36,447 nucleotides of DNA from positions 1 through 36,447 of the forward strand of contig JAFOHE010000061.1 in assembly GCA_017421975.1 (NCBI GenBank), written 5' to 3'. The translations under genes were made by a program, and so were the position numbers. Within the stretch, counting starts at the first letter, position 1. Each line of letters begins with the position of its first letter. Positions 32,444-36,447 of this stretch are shown here, one piece after another. The notes beneath the pieces are model-generated. The model worked only from the letters and a program-made list of their open reading frames with translations. It was not told the DNA's origin and searched no databases. Origin of the DNA: Pseudomonadota bacterium (GTDB lineage Bacteria > Myxococcota_A > Bradymonadia > UBA4248).

Positions 32444-33997
32444 ATGAACAAACTAAAATATGCACTACTAGGATGTCTTTTGAGTGCCAGTCTATGCGCG
32501 AGTGCACAGGCACAGGAATTTAGTTATAAGGGTTACATTTTGAGTGACCTTCGCATGACTGTGGGGGGACAGGATCGTCCCGATGACGTGAGTCCGGTTT
32601 TATTTGATCGTTCGGACAATACAGTACGTTTCACAGGCTCATTTACGTGGGGAAGCGTCGATGCCGTAGCCGACCTTTCTTTGACGTATTCCGGGGATTC
32701 GGATGTTTCAGCGTTAAAGACGCTTCAGTCGCGCAGTGCCGTCGATCCATTTTATATTGAAAGTGAAGCGCTTTATATCCGCATCAGTGACTTCATCGTC
32801 GATGGTTTGGATATCAAACTTGGGCGTCAGATCATAGACTGGGGTTCGGCTGACCGTTTTAATCCGACGAGCGTTGTTAATGGGCTTGACCTTGAGGATT
32901 ATCAGGATTTTGGTCGCCGCGTCGCAAACGAGATGGTCAATATTACGTATGCACCAACGTGGGAAGTTGAGGGCGAGGATTATACGGTTTTTGGCGATTT
33001 TCAGATTCAGTTTGTCTGGGTGCCGAAGTTCAAATCAGGTCTGGTGCCGCAATCTTCTGAATATGCATTTAGTGAGCCGAACGAGTTCCGTCGTTTTGTC
33101 AAATCACAGACGCTCTATAACCTCGTCGATCTTCAGGAACTTTTCCTCGATTATGATGGTACAATTCTTTACGATGTGCATGTTGTTGAACCGGATTTTA
33201 ACATCAAAAATTCGCAACTTGCACTCCGCGTCGGCTTTACGCTTTTGGGCGTTGACCTCAATTTCATGGCTTACCACGGCTATGATCACAATATGCAGCC
33301 CTATACGGTTGACGTCAATGCCGTTTCGACGAACGACAACGTCTCGAAGGCCATCGATACTTACATTGGCCTCGTCGCAGGATCAGATGAAGAACGTCGT
33401 CGTCTCATGAATATCATGGATGGTTTTGGCCAGGATGACTTGATTCGAACGTTGACGGCTTATACGGATGTCGATGTCGTCTATCCGGAAGTCTGGGTCG
33501 TGGGCGCCGACTTCGCGACGAGCCTCGATTGGTTGGGCGGCGTCGGTCTTTGGGGTGAATTTTCATTTACATTCCACGATGATGTGCCCATCCTTATCGA
33601 CATCAATGGCAACAAATTCAACGAAATGCAGGTTGATAAGGGTTGGTTTTTCAAGGCCGTCGTCGGTTGGGATAACTCCTTCACGAAGTGGTTTTACGTC
33701 AATATGCAATACATCTACGGTTTCGTAGATGAGTTCGGTGATAACGACCTTGAGCACTATCTCATGGTCAATACCGACTTTAAGATGGTCAATGAGCAGA
33801 TTTTGCTTCGTCTTTCGCTCGTCATGAATTTGATAGATCCGAGTGCGATCTTTATGCCGAGTATGACGTTTGGCTTCTGGCAAGGCGCGTCTATCGTGGC
33901 AGGGGGATTGTTCCACTTCGGTGAAGATTCATCGACTTTCGGAAACAGAACGACGGGGCCCAATTACGTTTTCCTCCAGGCCAAATACAGTTTCTAA
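32444..33997 (+). CDS. Outer-membrane beta-barrel protein, DUF1302-like
   Basis: A 517-residue protein with a clean signal peptide (MNKLKYALLGCLL... to AQAQ). Amphipathic strands fill the rest, and it ends in ...YVFLQAKYSF, with the terminal Phe needed for BAM recognition. KLGRQIIDWGSADRFNPTSV (about 128-147) resembles the 'GRQ-x-x-x-WG' signature of DUF1302/Alginate-export-like barrels, which sit in the outer membrane and may handle hydrophobic substrates. ATG 32444 is preferred to the in-frame TTG 32432 because it gives a normal signal peptide; a GGGG tract lies seven bases upstream. A strong terminator follows, so it is probably monocistronic. Confidence 0.75.
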   Translation: MNKLKYALLGCLLSASLCASAQAQEFSYKGYILSDLRMTVGGQDRPDDVSPVLFDRSDNTVRFTGSFTWGSVDAVADLSLTYSGDSDVSALKTLQSRSAVDPFYIESEALYIRISDFIVDGLDIKLGRQIIDWGSADRFNPTSVVNGLDLEDYQDFGRRVANEMVNITYAPTWEVEGEDYTVFGDFQIQFVWVPKFKSGLVPQSSEYAFSEPNEFRRFVKSQTLYNLVDLQELFLDYDGTILYDVHVVEPDFNIKNSQLALRVGFTLLGVDLNFMAYHGYDHNMQPYTVDVNAVSTNDNVSKAIDTYIGLVAGSDEERRRLMNIMDGFGQDDLIRTLTAYTDVDVVYPEVWVVGADFATSLDWLGGVGLWGEFSFTFHDDVPILIDINGNKFNEMQVDKGWFFKAVVGWDNSFTKWFYVNMQYIYGFVDEFGDNDLEHYLMVNTDFKMVNEQILLRLSLVMNLIDPSAIFMPSMTFGFWQGASIVAGGLFHFGEDSSTFGNRTTGPNYVFLQAKYSF

Positions 33998-34004
33998 TTC
34001 TATT

Positions 34005-34033
34005 AAGCACTGCTTCGGCAGTGCTTTTTTTTT
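34005..34033 (+). terminator. Rho-independent terminator of the barrel gene
   Basis: AAGCACTGC-ttcg-GCAGTGCTT is a 9-bp stem with a stable TTCG tetraloop. It runs directly into a tract of nine T, starting seven bases after the stop codon. The following 34034-34190 holds no gene. Confidence 0.95.
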
Positions 34034-34190
34034 GCTTGGTTTTGTGTGCAAAAGGATGGCTGCAGATGATGTATCACCCAAAATGATGCACGATGGTGCC
34101 GCGATTTGGGGGCGCATGGAAGTAACAAAGTTCAATAGACGCAAAAAAGTTTTAGCCGACCGTTAAAACATTACAAAAAACATTTTTTTC

Positions 34191-34219
34191 TTGACTTATG
34201 GTTAAAAAAAGTCCATAAG
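34191..34219 (+). promoter_or_regulatory. Promoter of the tRNA gene
   Basis: TTGACT (34191-34196) and CATAAG (34214-34219) are separated by 17 bases and sit in an A/T-rich stretch. The predicted start near 34227 is about 37 bases before the tRNA. The -10 is only a 4/6 match. Confidence 0.5.
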
Positions 34220-34263
34220 CGTTCCGTCCTACGAGAGATGAGAGGATCATCGCTCCGAGATAT

Positions 34264-34337
34264 GGCAACGTGGCTCAGTTGGTTAGAGCAGACGGCTCAT
34301 ACCCGTCAGGTCAGTGGTTCGAGTCCACTCGTTGCTA
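34264..34337 (+). tRNA. tRNA with CAT anticodon, probably elongator Met
   Basis: A complete 74-base cloverleaf. The acceptor is GGCAACG/CGTTGCT (first pair G-T), the D arm GCTC/GAGC and the anticodon stem GACGG/CCGTC. The loop CTCATAC puts the anticodon CAT at 34298-34300. The variable loop is AGGTC, the T arm AGTGG-TTCGAGT-CCACT and the discriminator A. CCA is not encoded. The anticodon stem lacks the three G-C pairs of initiator tRNA, so it is elongator Met. A lysidine-modified tRNA-Ile2 cannot be excluded by sequence alone. Confidence 0.95.
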
Positions 34338-34343
34338 TTTCAG

Positions 34344-34373
34344 AGGCGACCGCTTTCGGTCGCCTTTTTTTTT
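34344..34373 (+). terminator. Rho-independent terminator of the tRNA gene
   Basis: GGCGACCG (34345-34352) pairs with CGGTCGCC (34357-34364) across a CTTT loop, followed by nine T. It lies seven bases after the tRNA, making the tRNA a separate short transcription unit. Confidence 0.95.
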
Positions 34374-34453
34374 CTTTGTGGCAGATTCCCTGCGTGGCTT
34401 CACTTGGTGTCGAGCTTTTCAAGTCGGTATCGTCCTCATCATCGGAGATTGCT

Positions 34454-35284
34454 GTGAACATTCTTCGTGAGATTTTGTTCCTTCTGACAGCATGGCTTGC
34501 ATTCACCTGTTTTGCGCCTCACGAAGCCTCTGCGCAGTCTATTGGCTTCGGCCTCGGGCTCGGCATTCCCCTCATGGATTATTATACCAACGATGTCGGG
34601 CGCGAATACCGCGTGACACCTGAACCTGGCTATTATCCGACGCTCTCTACGCGCGAAAATGCAAACGGGTCTCTCCATCTTTATGCCGATGTCCTTTTGC
34701 CGTTCGACGATCTTTTCATTATCGATGAAGTCGAGATTCGCTTTGATATGGCACGTATGCGCTGGCAAAATTCCCGCGTCACACACGTCTCATGTAAACC
34801 TGTCGATGTCGTCAATGGCGCTTTTACAGATGCGGCAACGACGTATTACAAACTCGATGACGTCGATGAAGCTTGCCTCAACAAAGAGACGTATGACGCA
34901 AACAGCGATATTTCTGAGGATGAACGCGCAAGCCTCTGGTTCTTTCATCTCTCCGCTGGCGCTCGATACCATATTTGGCAAAACGATTCGTGGAAACTCT
35001 TTACCGGCCTCCACCTCGGCATTACCATTGCCACCGTCATGGATGGCGCAATCTGGGGGGGGAACGTCGGCGCAATCTTTGGGGGCGCTTATCACCTCAG
35101 CGCGTTAATATGGCTCGAACTCTCTGTACATCTCATGTTTTTGTTGACCGAAATCCCCGATGACACACAGACGCGCCTTAATCATGAAAAACAAACAGGC
35201 GGAAATATTTTGACGAGCATCGTTCAGCCTGATGCTTACGTCGATTTTCAGCTCGCCATACGCTTTGATTTCAGCAATTACTAG
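34454..35284 (+). CDS. Outer-membrane beta-barrel protein, unknown family
   Basis: A 276-residue protein starting at GTG 34454, with GGAG (34444-34447) six bases upstream. The open frame extends back through the tRNA, but those codons are not translated. The signal peptide ends EASAQ (about 28). The rest is alternating-residue strands (SIGFGLGLGIPLMDYY, LHLYADVLLPF, FFHLSAGARYHIW, KLFTGLHLGITIA, AYVDFQLAIRFDF) and ends in Tyr, as expected of a small 8-10 stranded barrel. A loop near 110-165 has two Cys and is acidic. RibF starts ten bases after its stop, so the two are probably cotranscribed. Function unknown. Confidence 0.7.
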   Translation: MNILREILFLLTAWLAFTCFAPHEASAQSIGFGLGLGIPLMDYYTNDVGREYRVTPEPGYYPTLSTRENANGSLHLYADVLLPFDDLFIIDEVEIRFDMARMRWQNSRVTHVSCKPVDVVNGAFTDAATTYYKLDDVDEACLNKETYDANSDISEDERASLWFFHLSAGARYHIWQNDSWKLFTGLHLGITIATVMDGAIWGGNVGAIFGGAYHLSALIWLELSVHLMFLLTEIPDDTQTRLNHEKQTGGNILTSIVQPDAYVDFQLAIRFDFSNY

Positions 35285-35294
35285 AGGACTTGGT

Positions 35295-36170
35295 ATGAAC
35301 GATTTTTCTACAGTCCTTACGATTGGCAATTTTGATGGCATCCACATCGGTCACCGCCATTTGATTCAGACGACGATTGATCTCGCCCGAAGCTGGGCTG
35401 GACGTGCTGTTGCGATGACGTTTACGCCGCATCCACGCCAGTTTTTTCATCCCGTCCCTCATTTTTTCCTCCATCCCGAAGCCGTCAAAGTCAAACTGCT
35501 GGCATCGCTTGGCTTGGATGAGGTTTTGTACCTGCCCTTTGATAAGATTTATCGTCTCTCGCCCGAAGCATTTTTCAAGACCGTCCTGCTTCCCATCGAG
35601 CCTGCGGCCATCGTTCTGGGCAACAATTTCTTTTTTGGTGCCAACAAAGCTGGCGATATCCGCTTGCTTCGCCAATATTGCGCCCAAAACGACATCGCAC
35701 TCCACTCCCTCGTCATGGAGCCGTATCTGGGGCTGCCTGTCAGTTCGAGCCGTATTCGCACGGCGCTCCAAAATGGTATGATCGCCGAAGCCAATGCCAT
35801 GCTGCTTGATCCCTATACCCTCTATGGACGCGTCGAGAAAGGCGCTCAGCGCGGTCACACACTAGGCTTTGCCACCGCCAATATCCACGCGCCAGATCAG
35901 GTCATTCCTAAGCGCGGCGCATACATCACGTCGGTATATATTGATCGTGAACCCACGCCCTACAGAGCTGTTACGGCTGTGACGCAGACGCCCACGTTTG
36001 GACAAGTCGAGACGGTCGTCGAAACCCATATTCTCGATTTTTGCCGCGATATTTATGGTCACGATATTCGCGTCCAGTTCGACGCTTTTTTGCGCGATGA
36101 ACGCGTATTCCCCTCAAAAGAAGCTTTGATAGCGCAGCTCAAGCTGGATTGCGAAAAGGCTAAAAAATAG
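35295..36170 (+). CDS. ribF: Bifunctional riboflavin kinase/FAD synthetase
   Basis: A 291-residue cytoplasmic enzyme that phosphorylates riboflavin to FMN and adenylates FMN to FAD. The N-terminal nucleotidyltransferase has GNFDGIHIGHR (11-21), FTPHP (43-47), NNFFFGANKAGD (110-121) and SSSRIR (150-155). The C-terminal kinase domain has GRVEKGAQRGHTLGFATAN (178-196) and VETHILDF. The usual GFPTAN is GFATAN here; the Thr that contacts Mg-ATP is kept, so activity is expected. The 'RPT' of IGxRPTF is TPT. ATG 35295 is set by AGAGGA (35283-35288), six bases upstream. Length is slightly short of the typical 305-315 residues. Confidence 0.95.
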   Translation: MNDFSTVLTIGNFDGIHIGHRHLIQTTIDLARSWAGRAVAMTFTPHPRQFFHPVPHFFLHPEAVKVKLLASLGLDEVLYLPFDKIYRLSPEAFFKTVLLPIEPAAIVLGNNFFFGANKAGDIRLLRQYCAQNDIALHSLVMEPYLGLPVSSSRIRTALQNGMIAEANAMLLDPYTLYGRVEKGAQRGHTLGFATANIHAPDQVIPKRGAYITSVYIDREPTPYRAVTAVTQTPTFGQVETVVETHILDFCRDIYGHDIRVQFDAFLRDERVFPSKEALIAQLKLDCEKAKK

Positions 36171-36254
36171 ATATAATATATTATATATTATATATATATG
36201 TATGAGTCGTGACTCACGTGTCCAGAATGATTTAATGATTTTTTTCATTTTTGG
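36171..36254. other. AT-rich spacer after ribF with a small palindrome
   Basis: A 30-base AT alternation (36171-36200) is followed by TGAGTC-gt-GACTCA (36203-36216). No terminator or gene is evident. Confidence 0.5.
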
Positions 36255-36379
36255 GTGGCGTGGCTATCGGCTGTGCCGATACGCCACGCGTGTTCGGGCT
36301 ATCTGGCGGCGTGTTACGCCACCAGATACGCCCTCACGGCTCACCTATGTACCACGCGCTACGCTGCGGGTACATACGG
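36255..36379 (+). repeat. Array of three framed stems
   Basis: Three hairpins stand in series. Stem 1 (36255-36287) frames CGGC/GCCG as GGC-TAT...ATA-C-GCC. Stem 2 (36296-36333) frames CTGG..GGCGT/ACGCC..CCAG as GGGC-TAT...ATA-C-GCCC... in effect GGGCTAT and ATACGCCC. Stem 3 (36345-36379) frames GTACC/GGTAC as CC-TAT...ATA-C-GG, with an inner GCG/CGC. Stem sequences are unrelated, but the frame and bulged C are constant. I see nothing coding in 36380-36447. Confidence 0.75.
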
Positions 36380-36447
36380 CTCGCTTGGCTTCGCGTGTAA
36401 CCTGGATTCTCGATAATAGTGACGATAACTTTCAGACAGCAATGCCC

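Noticed and set aside
34238..34453. Upstream extension of the second barrel gene
   Set aside because: These codons lie in the tRNA and its terminator; GTG 34454 has a good Shine-Dalgarno and signal peptide.
36255..36379. CRISPR-like array
   Set aside because: The repeating parts are only the short frame, the spacers are palindromic, and no cas genes are present.

Overview
The window reads as a stretch of a Gram-negative, gliding-bacterium-like chromosome, most likely Myxococcota or a close relative (inference). The signs are two bacterial enhancer-binding proteins (one FHA-linked), a FrzS-like pseudo-receiver/coiled-coil protein, many secreted lipoproteins, thrombospondin-3 and FG-GAP calcium repeats, a DUF4388-like regulator and several outer-membrane barrels. 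Base composition looks moderate, well below the usual GC-rich myxobacteria. An AAA-ATPase/PD-(D/E)XK remnant, a family common in gut anaerobes, hints at an anaerobic or host-associated lineage, but this is weak evidence.

Layout. 1-953: 3' end of an Hsp70 paralog. 1.0-1.35 kb: a large inverted intergenic repeat. 1385-2590 (-): a degenerate dehydroquinate-synthase/G1P-dehydrogenase-fold protein. 2.9-7.6 kb (+): a DUS3-like tRNA-dihydrouridine synthase translationally coupled to a receiver/DUF4388-like regulator, a 67-residue protein, an FHA sigma-54 activator and a helical-repeat protein. 7.9-9.4 kb: the FrzS-like protein with a good sigma-70 promoter. 9.5-16.1 kb: a giant UshA-like lipoprotein followed by a TonB-dependent receptor. 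16.3-23.3 kb (-): a secreted multidomain amidohydrolase lipoprotein, a Cys-repeat lipoprotein, and a receiver/AAA+ sigma-54 activator. 23.4-24.1 kb: a nuclease remnant and repeats. 24.1-31.7 kb (+): a membrane-anchored propeller protein, a SurA-like lipoprotein and an FG-GAP protein. 32.4-36.2 kb (+): an outer-membrane barrel, tRNA(CAT) with promoter and terminator, a second barrel and RibF.

The genes share an envelope theme: surface lipoproteins, TonB uptake, periplasmic folding and outer-membrane barrels, interspersed with signalling proteins, two of which have lost the receiver phospho-acceptor.

The most unusual content lies between genes. Five elements (about 2.65, 7.6, 16.2, 24.0 and 32.2 kb) share GC-rich ends. 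Each encloses a central stem whose sequence is completely different in every copy yet remains self-complementary. All have a single bulged nucleotide at the same place, framed as TAT-stem-ATA-C or a covarying form. Solo stems with the same frame occur at 19.86 and 36.3 kb. A second family, built from half-units beginning ACATGTAGGTGT, occurs twice in opposite inverted arrangements.
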